Source of the DNA: Oscillospiraceae bacterium
GTDB taxonomy: Bacteria > Bacillota > Clostridia > Oscillospirales > Ruminococcaceae
Direction of reading: 5' to 3'
DNA length: 64,000 nt
Assembly: GCA_021200565.1 (NCBI GenBank)
Contig: JAJQGJ010000024.1
Span: forward strand, 20,644-84,643
Shown here: piece by piece, positions 1 through 9,256 of the stretch
Numbering within the stretch: the first letter of the stretch is position 1
How the letters are laid out: the number at the start of each line of letters is the position of its first letter
Notes under the pieces: generated by a model
Seen by the model: the letters and a program-made list of their open reading frames with translations, nothing else
Database searches by the model: none
Told to the model about the DNA's origin: nothing
Made by a program: the position numbers and the translations under genes

Positions 1-1
1 T

Positions 2-2335
2 GTCAACAACCTCCAGGAAGTCATCTTCAAGTCAATTTCAGATACGGATAATTTAGGCGAAATCGGTTCAAATGTCTTCTGCGTGGGCGACGTGAAGCAG
101 GCGATCTATCGCTTCCGCCAGGCAAACCCGATGATTTTCATGAACACGAGGCTCCAAGGCAAATCGCCCGACAGCCCGGTGCGTGAGATAATACTTTCTA
201 AGAACTTCCGAAGCCGTGCCTCAGTTCTCGACTTCTCGAACTATATCTTTTCATCTCTCATGACAAACGACCTGGGCGAGGTGGAGTATACCCGTGAAGA
301 GGAGCTTGTTCCGGGAGCCGAATATCCCGGCGAAGACCAGCCCTGCACAATAATCGAAGTGGACTCTGAGGGCAAAAACTCCGCCGAAGTGGAAGAGCTC
401 GAATACACTGCCATCGCAAGGCGCATAAGGAAAATGATAAATGACGGCGTCACAGTCACAGACGGGGGAGTGCAAAGACCATGCCGTGCAGGCGACTTCT
501 GCGTCTTGTCAAGAAACAATCCCGATGGCGAATTAGCTGTTGGGTGCTTCGAAGCTGAGGGCTTGAAGATAGCCTCAACCAGCGTTTCCGGTTACCTGGG
601 CTCCCGTGAAATCTCGCTACTTATCAATCTTTTGTCCATCACTGTCAGTCCGATGCGTGACATTCCGATGTCGAGCATCATGCTCTCTCCGATAATGGGC
701 TTCACAGATGATGAGCTCGCCCGGGTGAAGCTAACAGACAAAAAGCACCGGCTCTATCGCAATATGCTCGATATTTCGGAGGACAATTCTGATCCGGTTC
801 TCAGGGACAAATGTCGCTCCGCAGTTGCGCTTGTAAAAAAGCTCCGTCTCTATTCGTCGAGCATGACTCTGACACGCCTCATAAAGAAGATATACGACAT
901 CACCGACCTTATAAGCCTTGCCGCATCCTATGAAGACGGCGACAAGAAGATTGCCAACTTATATCTCATGCTCGAATATGCCAAGAGCTATGAAGAATCA
1001 TCAAAGGACGGTCTGAACGGCTTCCTCAGATACATAGACTACATTTCCCAGAACGGCGGCGACTTCAACGAAGCCGTCACAGTAACAGAATCCTCCGATT
1101 CCGTCAGCTTCAAGACAATCCACAAGTCGAAAGGTCTTGAATACCCGTTTGTCTTCATCTGCCGCCTCTCAAAAAAGTTCAATAAAACCGACCTCTACGG
1201 CAGACTCATCCTGAATACGGACGCCGGAGTCGGAATGAGCTTCCTTGATTATGGCAGCCTCACAAAGCGCAAAACCATCTTCTCCGAGTACGTAGAATCG
1301 AAAAATCTTTCAGAAATGCTTTCAGAAGAGCTCCGGCTTCTCTATGTCGCAATGACCCGAGCCAAAGAGCGGCTCTTCATCGTCTATGACATCGATGAAA
1401 AGACCGCCGGGCGTGCCGCTCAGTTCTCATATGAGATTGATGGAGCAAAGATTCCGTCATCGCTTTCAAGCCGTGCCCAATGCATGCAGGACTGGCTCAC
1501 AATGGCGCTGTGCAAACACCCGCATTTCAGGCTTTTAAGAGAAGTTCTTCCGGACGACGCCTATACTGACCCGGGAAGAGTGCCGGATATTTCCGAGGAA
1601 ATCCCTCTTGAAAAAAGCCAGCTCGAAGACGCCGCAGGTATATCAGGCGATGTCCAGCCGGACGAAAATCTCAGGCAGAAGCTTCTTCATTCGTTTGAAT
1701 TCAGAAATGACCCGATTCTCACCTCCACCGAAGCCAAGGTCACTGTAACAGAGCTCGCCGCCGACGACCCGGTCAACTTCTTCCCGAAGGTTCCGAGGCT
1801 CAAGGAAACTGTCACCGAGCTCACTGCCGCACAGAAGGGAACGCTTATGCACCGTTTCATGCAGTGTGCCGACTATTCTCTTGCTGCTAGTGATGTGGCA
1901 TCTGAAATAAGTCGCCTGACCAGCTCCGGCATCTTCGCAGAGCACGAGGCAAAATCTCTCGACACCGCTTCACTTTCCAGGTTCTTTGAAAGCGATATTT
2001 ACCAGAGAATGAGCCGGAGCCCGAATGTCAGCCGTGAAAGAAGCTTTATAGTCAAATTTTCCGACATAGATGAGCCGGAGGACATAAAAGCTATCTATGG
2101 CAACACCGACGGCATGATGCAGGGAATTGCCGACTGCATTTTTGAAGAGCCCGACGGCTATGTCATCGTTGACTACAAGACCGACAGAGTCAATACGGTT
2201 GAAGAGCTCGCCGAGCGGTACTCAATGCAGCTCTCGCTCTATAAAGCGGCATTCGACGTGCTTTTAGACAAGCCGGTCAAATCCTGCTATATCTACTCTC
2301 TGAGGCTCGCAAGCGGCTCGGAGATTCGGTTCTGA
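2..2335 (+). CDS. addA: ATP-dependent helicase/nuclease subunit A (AddA), 3' part
   Basis: The reading frame is open from base 2, so the gene starts before the window; the first in-frame ATG (83) is internal. AddA is the UvrD-type helicase plus RecB-type nuclease subunit of AddAB, which processes double-strand breaks for recombination. Visible are the end of helicase motif II (VNNLQEVIF) followed by VFCVGDVKQAIYRF (motif III), SFKTIHKSKGLEYPFVF (motif V), EELRLLYVAMTRAKERL (motif VI) and, near the C terminus, the nuclease core GIADCIFEE...YVIVDYKTDR with the catalytic Asp and Lys. The N-terminal Walker A lies outside the window. The infC operon follows on its own promoter. The family assignment is firm. 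Confidence 0.95.
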   Translation, partial: VNNLQEVIFKSISDTDNLGEIGSNVFCVGDVKQAIYRFRQANPMIFMNTRLQGKSPDSPVREIILSKNFRSRASVLDFSNYIFSSLMTNDLGEVEYTREEELVPGAEYPGEDQPCTIIEVDSEGKNSAEVEELEYTAIARRIRKMINDGVTVTDGGVQRPCRAGDFCVLSRNNPDGELAVGCFEAEGLKIASTSVSGYLGSREISLLINLLSITVSPMRDIPMSSIMLSPIMGFTDDELARVKLTDKKHRLYRNMLDISEDNSDPVLRDKCRSAVALVKKLRLYSSSMTLTRLIKKIYDITDLISLAASYEDGDKKIANLYLMLEYAKSYEESSKDGLNGFLRYIDYISQNGGDFNEAVTVTESSDSVSFKTIHKSKGLEYPFVFICRLSKKFNKTDLYGRLILNTDAGVGMSFLDYGSLTKRKTIFSEYVESKNLSEMLSEELRLLYVAMTRAKERLFIVYDIDEKTAGRAAQFSYEIDGAKIPSSLSSRAQCMQDWLTMALCKHPHFRLLREVLPDDAYTDPGRVPDISEEIPLEKSQLEDAAGISGDVQPDENLRQKLLHSFEFRNDPILTSTEAKVTVTELAADDPVNFFPKVPRLKETVTELTAAQKGTLMHRFMQCADYSLAASDVASEISRLTSSGIFAEHEAKSLDTASLSRFFESDIYQRMSRSPNVSRERSFIVKFSDIDEPEDIKAIYGNTDGMMQGIADCIFEEPDGYVIVDYKTDRVNTVEELAERYSMQLSLYKAAFDVLLDKPVKSCYIYSLRLASGSEIRF

Positions 2336-2355
2336 AAAATTTTTTCAAAAAACGC

Positions 2356-2384
2356 TTGACAAACCGACACTCACGGTATATAAT
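2356..2384 (+). promoter_or_regulatory. Sigma-A promoter of the infC operon
   Basis: TTGACA (2356-2361) and TATAAT (2379-2384) are both perfect consensus with a 17-base spacer. Transcription should start near 2391, leaving about 170 bases of leader before infC. Confidence 0.85.
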
Positions 2385-2390
2385 GACAAC

Positions 2391-2560
2391 CGTAAAGAAA
2401 GTAGCAACGTTTACGTTCTCACCTCAAGCATTTGTGAAGAGGTCGATAAGGTTGATTTTCGGAGAGGGAATTCCCGAACCGTGAGTGATTTTATGAGCGT
2501 AAACCATGTGTTTGCGCTTTTTTGTTGGGTTAAGACAACAATTATTTTTCGGAGGTGTAG
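2391..2560 (+). promoter_or_regulatory. infC operon leader with intrinsic attenuator (L20-leader type)
   Basis: The 5' UTR contains a strong terminator hairpin: AGCGTAAAC (2496-2504), loop of 5, GTTTGCGCT (2510-2518), then TTTTTT. It lies between the promoter and the infC Shine-Dalgarno. Upstream are complementary pieces (for example CTCAC near 2419 and GTGAG at 2481-2485) that could form an alternative fold. In Bacillus the infC-rpmI-rplT operon is controlled by L20 binding such a leader and causing early termination; the same architecture is inferred here. The hairpin is seen directly; the L20 ligand is inference. Confidence 0.7.
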
Positions 2561-2564
2561 CACC

Positions 2565-3089
2565 ATAGCTAACATAGCTCATCAAATCAATGAAGAAATC
2601 CGTGACAAGGAAGTTCGTGTAATCGACTCAGACGGCACACAATTAGGTATCATCTCTTCGAAGGAAGCTCAGAAAATAGCGAATTCGAAAGAGCTGGACC
2701 TTGTTAAAATTGCGCCCACGGCGAATCCGCCGGTCTGCAAAATCATGGATTACGGCAAGTATTGCTTCGAGCAGTCCAAGCGTGAAAAGGAAGCCAGGAA
2801 GAACCAGAAGATAGTTGAAATCAAAGAGGTCAGAATGACGTCAAAGATTGACGGTGGTGACTTCAATACCAAGGTCAATCAGGCTATCAAGTTCCTGAAG
2901 GGCGGAGATAAGGTCAAAGTTTCTGTCAGACTTCAGTTCCGCAAGGGCGTCCCACTTCATTCTGAGCTGAGCGACAAGCTTCTTGATGAGTTCAAGGAAG
3001 CAGTCGCAGAATATGGCACATTCGATAAGCCCAGCAAGGTCGAGGGCAGAAACATCACTCTGATGATTTCCCCCAAAGCGAGTAAGTAA
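2565..3089 (+). CDS. infC: Translation initiation factor IF-3
   Basis: IF-3 binds the 30S subunit, prevents premature 50S joining and checks the start codon and initiator tRNA. The protein has the family N-terminal block (INEEIRDKEVRVIDSDGTQL), the linker SKREKEARKNQK and the C-terminal domain (KEVRMTSKIDGGDFNTK). The first in-frame ATG (2481) lies inside the attenuator leader and would add a foreign N terminus. A GGAGGT at 2551-2556 sits 8 bases before ATA at 2565, giving a normal-length 174-residue protein, so I call an ATA start. Rare start codons are the classical way infC autoregulates. The start is inferred; the identity is certain. It is followed by rpmI after 28 bases. Confidence 0.9.
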   Translation: MANIAHQINEEIRDKEVRVIDSDGTQLGIISSKEAQKIANSKELDLVKIAPTANPPVCKIMDYGKYCFEQSKREKEARKNQKIVEIKEVRMTSKIDGGDFNTKVNQAIKFLKGGDKVKVSVRLQFRKGVPLHSELSDKLLDEFKEAVAEYGTFDKPSKVEGRNITLMISPKASK

Positions 3090-3117
3090 ATAATTCATTA
3101 AGGAGGATATTTCCAAA

Positions 3118-3321
3118 ATGGCAAAGAATAAGATCAAAACCCATTCCGGCACCAAGAAGCGTTTCAGCCTCACAGGAACCGGCAAGGTAAAGTTCCAGCA
3201 CGCAAACAAGAGACATCGTCTCGTATCGAAAGATCATAAGGCAAAGAGAATCGCCAGAGGCACAGCATATGCCAGCAACGCAAATGTTGAGGCACTCAAG
3301 AAGACAATTCCATACAAATAA
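3118..3321 (+). CDS. rpmI: 50S ribosomal protein L35
   Basis: A 67-residue, very basic protein beginning MAKNKIKTHSGTKKRF, the L35 signature, with the usual length. It is a structural protein of the large subunit. An AGGAGG at about 3102 precedes the ATG at normal spacing. It is the second gene of infC-rpmI-rplT, 18 bases before rplT, and is presumably governed by the attenuator upstream of infC. Confidence 0.97.
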   Translation: MAKNKIKTHSGTKKRFSLTGTGKVKFQHANKRHRLVSKDHKAKRIARGTAYASNANVEALKKTIPYK

Positions 3322-3339
3322 TAGGGGAGGTAAAAGATT

Positions 3340-3696
3340 ATGGCTCGTGTAAAGGGCGCAATGATGACCCGTAAGAGAAGAAACGCAACCCTCAAGCTCG
3401 CCAAGGGCTACTGGGGTTCAAAGAGCACCCACTTCAAGATGGCTAAGCAGGCTGTCATGAAGAGTGGCAACTATGCATATATCGGAAGAAAGCAGAAAAA
3501 GCGCCAGTTCAGACAGCTCTGGATTGCAAGAATCTCTGCAGCAGCAAAGGCAAACGGAATGAACTATTCCACACTTATGAACGGTCTTAAGAAGGCTGAC
3601 ATCACAATCAACAGAAAGATGCTCTCCGAAATCGCAATCAATGATCCTGCTGGCTTCACAGCAATCACTGAAAAGGCAAAGGCAGCTTTGAACTAA
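3340..3696 (+). CDS. rplT: 50S ribosomal protein L20
   Basis: A 118-residue protein starting [20 protein letters not shown] with the L20 core [20 protein letters not shown]20 binds 23S rRNA early in large-subunit assembly and in Firmicutes also represses its own operon through the infC leader. The length is standard. A GGGGAGG Shine-Dalgarno lies about 9 bases upstream of the ATG. It is the last gene of the operon and is followed by a hairpin. Confidence 0.97.
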   Translation: MARVKGAMMTRKRRNATLKLAKGYWGSKSTHFKMAKQAVMKSGNYAYIGRKQKKRQFRQLWIARISAAAKANGMNYSTLMNGLKKADITINRKMLSEIAINDPAGFTAITEKAKAALN

Positions 3697-3705
3697 TGAA
3701 ATAAG

Positions 3706-3737
3706 GTAACCACGCTCCGCGCGGGCGTGGTTATTTG
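3706..3737 (+). terminator. Terminator after rplT
   Basis: AACCACGC (3708-3715) pairs with GCGTGGTT (3725-3732), an 8-bp GC-rich stem with a 9-base loop. The T tract is short (TTATTTG), so termination may be incomplete and the methyltransferase downstream may be read through. Confidence 0.65.
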
Positions 3738-3768
3738 TAATTTAGAAAGACTGAAAATTTTGACGAAA

Positions 3769-4557
3769 ATGGATTTTAAGCTCATTTCAAGCAGGGATAA
3801 CTCACTCATAAAAGAATATATAAAGCTCCGTGATAATAAAAAATACCGCACATTCCAGCATAGATTTGTTTTGGAGGGAGCAAGACTGTCGGGCGATGCC
3901 GTAAAATCAGGCGTTACGCTTCACAGCGTCTTCCTGACCGAGCAGGCGATGGAAAAGTACCCTGAAACGGCAGCACTTCTGGGCGAAAGCTCCGAGATAT
4001 ATCTGATTCCGGATAAGCTCGCCCGTGATCTTGAGGACACAAAAAACTCCCAGGGAATCTTTTCTGTCGCATCAGTACTTGACAAAAATCTTGACGCTGG
4101 TAAAATAAAAAGCGGAAGTCGTTTTGCAGTCCTCGACAGTCTTCAGGATCCCGGCAACGTTGGAACCATTCTCAGGGTAGCTGATGCAGTCGGATTGGAT
4201 GGAGTTTTTCTCTGCAACTGCTGCGACGTCTATAACCCAAAAACAATCCGCTCTACAATGGGCTCTGTATTTCGAGTTCCGTTCAGGGATGATCTGAGCT
4301 TTCCCGAGGCGGCGGAGCTTCTGAAAAGCTGTGGCGTCACTCTCTATGCCGCAGTTGTTGACAAGGACGCTGAAAGCATCAGGGAAACCATATTCTGCGA
4401 CAGCTCCTGTGCAGTAATAGGAAACGAAGGCAACGGTCTCAGCGAGCAGGATGTCGGGCTCTGCGACAAGCGTATAACAATCAGAATGAACGGCACAATA
4501 GAATCCCTGAATGCTGCAACAGCTGCGGGAATAATACTCTGGGAAATGACAAAATAA
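3769..4557 (+). CDS. SpoU/TrmH family RNA 2'-O-methyltransferase
   Basis: An AdoMet-dependent RNA ribose methyltransferase with a trefoil-knot fold. The three SPOUT motifs are present: NVGTILRVADAVG (motif 1), AVIGNEGNGLS (motif 2) and the C-terminal ESLNAATAAGIILWE (motif 3). The N-terminal half (HRFVLEGARLSGDAV) is the substrate-binding domain usual in 23S rRNA methyltransferases of this type. The frame is open from 3727, but that start lies in the rplT terminator; ATG 3769 (MDFKLISSRDNSLIKE) matches normal family N termini. Position next to rplT is common in Clostridia. The exact target nucleotide is unknown. Confidence 0.88.
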   Translation: MDFKLISSRDNSLIKEYIKLRDNKKYRTFQHRFVLEGARLSGDAVKSGVTLHSVFLTEQAMEKYPETAALLGESSEIYLIPDKLARDLEDTKNSQGIFSVASVLDKNLDAGKIKSGSRFAVLDSLQDPGNVGTILRVADAVGLDGVFLCNCCDVYNPKTIRSTMGSVFRVPFRDDLSFPEAAELLKSCGVTLYAAVVDKDAESIRETIFCDSSCAVIGNEGNGLSEQDVGLCDKRITIRMNGTIESLNAATAAGIILWEMTK

Positions 4558-4576
4558 ATAAAAAGGGGAATGACTC

Positions 4577-5800
4577 ATGACGGAATCGACGAAACACTGG
4601 CTCTGGCTTACATTAGCCTATGGACCTGCAAATTCAAGAAAGTGGAATCTCATGTCCCACTACAGCTCCGTCACGGAAGCATATGAGCATGTCACCTCCG
4701 GCGACTTCACTAATGTTCTTCCCCAGGACAGAAAGTCGTTCGAGCTCGCCACTCCGGCAAAAATAGATGAGCTTGTCTCAGAATGTGAGAAGCAGAGAAT
4801 CAACATCTATTCCTATGATGACCCGGAATTTCCCGACAGACTCCGTGAAATCTACAATCCGCCGTCAGTTCTCTTCACGCTTGGAAGACTTGAATCGATA
4901 GACGAAAGCGTAATCATAACTGCAGTCGGAACAAGAAATCCCGATGACTACTCAAGAGCCATCGCTTCACGGCTTATAAGAGAGCTCGCCCATGCCGGAG
5001 TCACTATAGCGAGCGGCTGTGCCTCAGGTCTTGATTCGGTGTCACTTGTGTCGGCAATAAAAGGCGGTGGCAGAGTCTACACAGTGATGCCCTGCGGGCT
5101 TCTCTGCGACTATCCCAGAAATTCTGCGGCTATGAAGAAGGCAGTCTCCGCTCACGGCGCAGTAATCAGTGAATACCTTCCTCACTCCGGCTCAACAGCA
5201 CTTAATTTCAGAATGAGAAACAGAATCCTTTCAGCAATAGGCTTGGGAACACTCATACTTCAGGCTGGCTCGTCAAGCGGCTCACTCAGTACAGCTGCAT
5301 TTGCGCTTTCTCAGGGAAAGGACATTTTCTGCATTCCTCCACATAACCTGTATGATGATTCCTACTCTGGCGTCATTTCGCTCCTTCGTGATGGCGCAAT
5401 CCCGGTTTTTGATTCGAGAGACATTCTGAATGAATACTACAGCGTCTACGCCCATCGGCTCAACTACAGCGCAGACGTATTTTCCCAGAGAAGCGAAAGC
5501 GGACTTTTCGGAATCAACAAACAAGCCGAGCCAGCACCCGTCCGTCAGACCCGCAGAAAAGCAAATCCGGAGCCAGAAGAGCATCCTGAGCCTATAGCGA
5601 AGCCAAGACCAGCTCCTGATTTATCAGGACTCACGGAAGAAAGACGCAGAATCGTCGAATATATCCTCTCGAACGGAATAGTTCTGTTCGATGAAATAGC
5701 CGAAAATGTCGACGGAACCACCGACCTCGAAACATCATTGACAGAGCTCGAGCTTGATGGTATAATCCGTTCGCTTTCCGGAAACAGATACACAGTCTGA
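4577..5800 (+). CDS. dprA: DNA-processing protein DprA (Smf)
   Basis: DprA binds incoming single-stranded DNA and loads RecA during transformation. The Rossmann-like core has GTRNPDDYSRAIA, IASGCASGLDSVS, VMPCGLLCDYPR and the conserved block NFRMRNRILSA...GSSSGSLSTAAFAL. After a proline-rich linker (about 325-345) comes a C-terminal winged-helix segment (ERRRIVEYILSNGIVLFDEI). The N terminus carries a helical SAM-like region. At 407 residues it is longer than minimal DprA because of the linker and winged helix. It precedes topA, the usual Firmicute order. With the ComEA-like gene at 31369 it hints at competence potential. Confidence 0.93.
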   Translation: MTESTKHWLWLTLAYGPANSRKWNLMSHYSSVTEAYEHVTSGDFTNVLPQDRKSFELATPAKIDELVSECEKQRINIYSYDDPEFPDRLREIYNPPSVLFTLGRLESIDESVIITAVGTRNPDDYSRAIASRLIRELAHAGVTIASGCASGLDSVSLVSAIKGGGRVYTVMPCGLLCDYPRNSAAMKKAVSAHGAVISEYLPHSGSTALNFRMRNRILSAIGLGTLILQAGSSSGSLSTAAFALSQGKDIFCIPPHNLYDDSYSGVISLLRDGAIPVFDSRDILNEYYSVYAHRLNYSADVFSQRSESGLFGINKQAEPAPVRQTRRKANPEPEEHPEPIAKPRPAPDLSGLTEERRRIVEYILSNGIVLFDEIAENVDGTTDLETSLTELELDGIIRSLSGNRYTV

Positions 5801-5855
5801 GAAAGAAAGCTCAGATCTATAAGCTTTAAGCTTAATCAGAAAGGCAATATCACAA

Positions 5856-7937
5856 ATGTCAGATTTAATTATAGTAGAGTCGCCTACTAAGATCCATACA
5901 GTCAAAGGAACCCTGGGAAGCGGCTACGATGTGGTTGCTTGTGTAGGTCACGTCCGTGATCTGCCCAAGTCAAAGCTCGGTGTAGATATAGAGCACGGCT
6001 TTGAGCCTACCTATGTCGACATCAAGGGCAAGGAAAAGGTCATCGAAGACATAAAAAAGCGTGCCAAAAAAGCCGACCACGTCTATTTTGCAACCGACCC
6101 TGACCGTGAGGGAGAAGCCATTTCGTGGCACCTGGCAACAATCTTAGGCTTTGATCCTGACGACAGAAACAGAGTCACCTTCAATGAGATAACAAAAACC
6201 GGAGTGGAAGCAGGAATCGCCAAGCCCCGGAAAATAGATATGGATATAGTGAACGCTCAGCAGGCAAGGCGAATTCTTGACAGAATCGTCGGCTATAAGC
6301 TTTCACCGTTCCTTTGGAGAAAGGTGCGCAAGGGTCTCTCTGCCGGACGTGTCCAGTCTGTCGCTGTCAGGATGATAGTTGACCGTGAAGAGGAGATAAA
6401 AAGATTCTCTCCTGAGGAATACTGGACAGTAGAAGCGAAGCTTCTGGGAAAAGCCTCCCGAAAAGCGTTCACAGCCCGCCTCACGGCTATTGACGGCAAG
6501 AAAGCTGAACTCAAAACCAAAGAGGAAACCGATGCAGTCTTAGCAAAAATTGACGGCGGAGATTTCGTTGTAACTGCTCTCAGAAAGGGCACACGTTCAA
6601 AAGCTCCGGCTGCACCTTTCTCGACAGCGTCGCTTCTCCAGGACACAGCACAGCGTTACAACTTCAATTCAAGAAGAACCATGAACATCGCCCAGGAGCT
6701 CTATGAGGGCGTAGAAATCGAGGGCTTGGGGGCGGTAGGTCTTATCACCTATATGCGTACAGATTCACTGAGAATCTCCGATGAAGCGAAGGCTTCCGCC
6801 GCACAGTTCATAACAGACAATTTCGGCAATCAGTATCTCCCTGAAAAGCCACGTAACTACAGATCCGGCGGCAATAATGTCCAGGACGCCCACGAAGCCA
6901 TCAGACCCACAATGATTGAGCTGACGCCGGAAAAGGCAAAACCAAGCCTCACAAACGACCAATATAAGCTCTATAAGCTCATCTGGTCGAGATTCTTGGC
7001 AAGCCAGATGGCTGACTGCGTGATGGATACCCAGAGCGTCACTGCAGAAGTAAACGGCTGCACCTTCAAGGCTTCCGGCTTCGCAGTCAAATTCGACGGT
7101 TTCACAGTTCTGTACGAAGAATCAAAGGACGACGACTCGGAGAAAATCCCTATTCTTGCAAAAGGCGACATCCTCAGGACAAAGTCAGTCGACGGCATCC
7201 AGCACTTCACCCAGCCGCCGGCAAGATATACTGAAGCTACTCTCATCAAAGCCTTCAAGGAGTATGGCATAGCCCGTCCGTCAACCTACGCTTCAACAAT
7301 AACGACTATCCTGCAGCGTTCCTATGTCGAACGTGATGGCAAGCAGCTCAAGCCGACAGCCTTGGGCGAAGTCACTACGGAGCTCATGAAAGACCACTTT
7401 GAGGACATAGTCGACGTCCAGTTCACCGCTCAGATGGAGTCAAATCTTGACGATATAGAGGCAGGCAAAGCTGATTGGCGGCAGACCTTGCAAATCTTCT
7501 ATGATGGCTTCGACAAAGACCTTAAGCAGGCAGAAACCGATCTTGACGGCAAGCGCATAAAGGTTCCTGATGAGCCTACAGATCAGATCTGCGAGCTTTG
7601 CGGGAAGCCGATGGTCATAAAAATAGGAAAATACGGCAAATTCCTTGCATGCTCCGGCTTCCCTGAATGTACAAACACCAAGACTATAGTCATCGAAGCC
7701 CCCGGCAAGTGCCCATATTGCGGAAAGAAAATACTCCAGAAGAAGACTCAGAAAGGCAAGAAGTACTTCGGCTGTGAGGACAACCCAAATTGCGAATTCA
7801 TGACATGGGATACCCCCACAAACGAAATCTGTCCGAAATGCGGCTCAACGCTCTTCCAGAAGGGCTCAGCAAAGACGGGCAAGCTCCTCTGCCATCAGAA
7901 GAATTGCGACTACGAAAAGGACTTGAGCAGTGAATAA
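5856..7937 (+). CDS. topA: DNA topoisomerase I (type IA)
   Basis: TopA relaxes negative supercoils by single-strand breakage through a 5'-phosphotyrosine. The TOPRIM domain is at the N terminus (LIIVESPTKIHTVKG; ATDPDREGEAISWHL) and the active-site tyrosine is Tyr299 in LITYMRTDSLRIS. The C-terminal 110 residues carry three zinc-finger-like Cys4 modules (CELCGK...CSGFPEC, CPYCGK...CEDNPNC, CPKCGS...CHQKNC). The length of 693 residues is normal. Its last codons overlap the trmFO start by 8 bases, so the two are translationally coupled. Confidence 0.97.
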   Translation: MSDLIIVESPTKIHTVKGTLGSGYDVVACVGHVRDLPKSKLGVDIEHGFEPTYVDIKGKEKVIEDIKKRAKKADHVYFATDPDREGEAISWHLATILGFDPDDRNRVTFNEITKTGVEAGIAKPRKIDMDIVNAQQARRILDRIVGYKLSPFLWRKVRKGLSAGRVQSVAVRMIVDREEEIKRFSPEEYWTVEAKLLGKASRKAFTARLTAIDGKKAELKTKEETDAVLAKIDGGDFVVTALRKGTRSKAPAAPFSTASLLQDTAQRYNFNSRRTMNIAQELYEGVEIEGLGAVGLITYMRTDSLRISDEAKASAAQFITDNFGNQYLPEKPRNYRSGGNNVQDAHEAIRPTMIELTPEKAKPSLTNDQYKLYKLIWSRFLASQMADCVMDTQSVTAEVNGCTFKASGFAVKFDGFTVLYEESKDDDSEKIPILAKGDILRTKSVDGIQHFTQPPARYTEATLIKAFKEYGIARPSTYASTITTILQRSYVERDGKQLKPTALGEVTTELMKDHFEDIVDVQFTAQMESNLDDIEAGKADWRQTLQIFYDGFDKDLKQAETDLDGKRIKVPDEPTDQICELCGKPMVIKIGKYGKFLACSGFPECTNTKTIVIEAPGKCPYCGKKILQKKTQKGKKYFGCEDNPNCEFMTWDTPTNEICPKCGSTLFQKGSAKTGKLLCHQKNCDYEKDLSSE

Positions 7938-9255
7938 GGTAACAGTAATCGGAGCCGGTCTCGCCGGCTGTGAAGCGGCATGGCGTCTTGGCAATATGGG
8001 AATTCACGTTAAGCTATATGACATGAAGCCGGAAAAGTTCACACCTGCTCATAAATACAGCGGTCTGTGCGAGCTTGTCTGCTCAAATTCCCTCAAGGCT
8101 GAAAGACCGGATTCTGCAGCAGGACTATTGAAGCTTGAAATGAGACGCTTAGGCTCTGTCACAATGCCGGTAGCCGATAAAACACGTGTTCCTGCAGGAG
8201 GAGCCTTAGCGGTTTCAAGAAAAGACTTTTCCGACAAGGTAACCGAAAAGATTCTTGGGCATCCGAATATAGAATTCATCTCAGGCGAGATAACCGAAAT
8301 CCCCGATGGCTATGTCATAATAGCAACAGGACCGCTGACGAGCGACGCACTGTCAGACAGCATAAAATCCCTCATCGGCGAGGATTACCTCTATTTCCAC
8401 GATGCCGCAGCTCCGATTGTGACCCGTGACAGCCTTGATATGTCATGCGTTTTCGAAGCTTCAAGATATGATAAAGGCGAAGCGGATTATCTCAACTGCC
8501 CGATGAGTAAGGATGAATATCTCGCTTTCTATAACGAGCTTATCCATGCCGAAACCGCACCTCTTCATGAGTTTGAGAAATCCGGTAGCGACAATTATAA
8601 AGTCTATGAGGGCTGCATGCCGATTGAGGCTCTCGCCAAGCGTGGCGAGGACACAATGCGCTTCGGACCTATGAAACCAGTTGGGTTGATTGATCCGAAT
8701 ACTGGTCGCAGACCCTACGCCGTAGTTCAGCTGAGAAAAGAGAATGTTGACGGAACGATGTTCAACCTCGTCGGTTTTCAGACAAATCTTAAGTTCGGCG
8801 AGCAGAAGCGGGTATTCTCAATGATTCCTGGACTAAAGGAAGCCGAATTCATGCGCTATGGCGTCATGCACAGAAACACCTACCTGAATTCTCCGATGCT
8901 CCTCGACAAGCATTTCTGCCTTAGAAAAGACCCTCGGATCTACTTTGCAGGTCAGATGACCGGAGTCGAGGGCTACACCGAATCTGCAGCAAGCGGAATC
9001 TATGCCGCAATGAGTCTCGGAAGAAAGCTCTTGGGGCTCAGAGAGATAACTCTTCCCGTCGAGACGATGATTGGAGCACTCGCAAACTACGTCGAAACCG
9101 GTTCACCCTCTGGCTTCCAGCCGATGGGCGCAAATATGGGAATTCTTCCGGAACTGCCGGATAGAATAAAGAACAAACAATTAAAATATCAGGCACTTTC
9201 TGAGAGAGCAATGAACGCTCTTGAAAGAGCACTGACAGAGAATCAGGAGGCTTAA
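7930..9255 (+). CDS. trmFO: Folate/FAD-dependent tRNA (uracil-54-C5)-methyltransferase
   Basis: TrmFO makes ribothymidine-54 in the T-loop of tRNAs using methylenetetrahydrofolate and FADH2. The N terminus has the dinucleotide-binding motif VTVIGAGLAGCEAAWRLG; also present are GLCELVCSNSLKAE and the C-terminal FAGQMTGVEGYTESAASG. The start is GTG at 7930, inside the 3' end of topA; topA-trmFO is the standard Firmicute order. Length 441 is typical. Its stop is one base before plsX. Confidence 0.96.
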   Translation: MNKVTVIGAGLAGCEAAWRLGNMGIHVKLYDMKPEKFTPAHKYSGLCELVCSNSLKAERPDSAAGLLKLEMRRLGSVTMPVADKTRVPAGGALAVSRKDFSDKVTEKILGHPNIEFISGEITEIPDGYVIIATGPLTSDALSDSIKSLIGEDYLYFHDAAAPIVTRDSLDMSCVFEASRYDKGEADYLNCPMSKDEYLAFYNELIHAETAPLHEFEKSGSDNYKVYEGCMPIEALAKRGEDTMRFGPMKPVGLIDPNTGRRPYAVVQLRKENVDGTMFNLVGFQTNLKFGEQKRVFSMIPGLKEAEFMRYGVMHRNTYLNSPMLLDKHFCLRKDPRIYFAGQMTGVEGYTESAASGIYAAMSLGRKLLGLREITLPVETMIGALANYVETGSPSGFQPMGANMGILPELPDRIKNKQLKYQALSERAMNALERALTENQEA

Positions 9256-9256
9256 A

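Noticed and set aside
2336..2352. AT-rich hairpin after addA as a terminator
   Set aside because: The stem is only A:T pairs (GAAAAATTTTTTC) and too weak to call.
2481..2564. Longer IF-3 start at ATG 2481
   Set aside because: It covers the attenuator and the GGAGGT site and gives a hydrophobic N terminus absent from IF-3.
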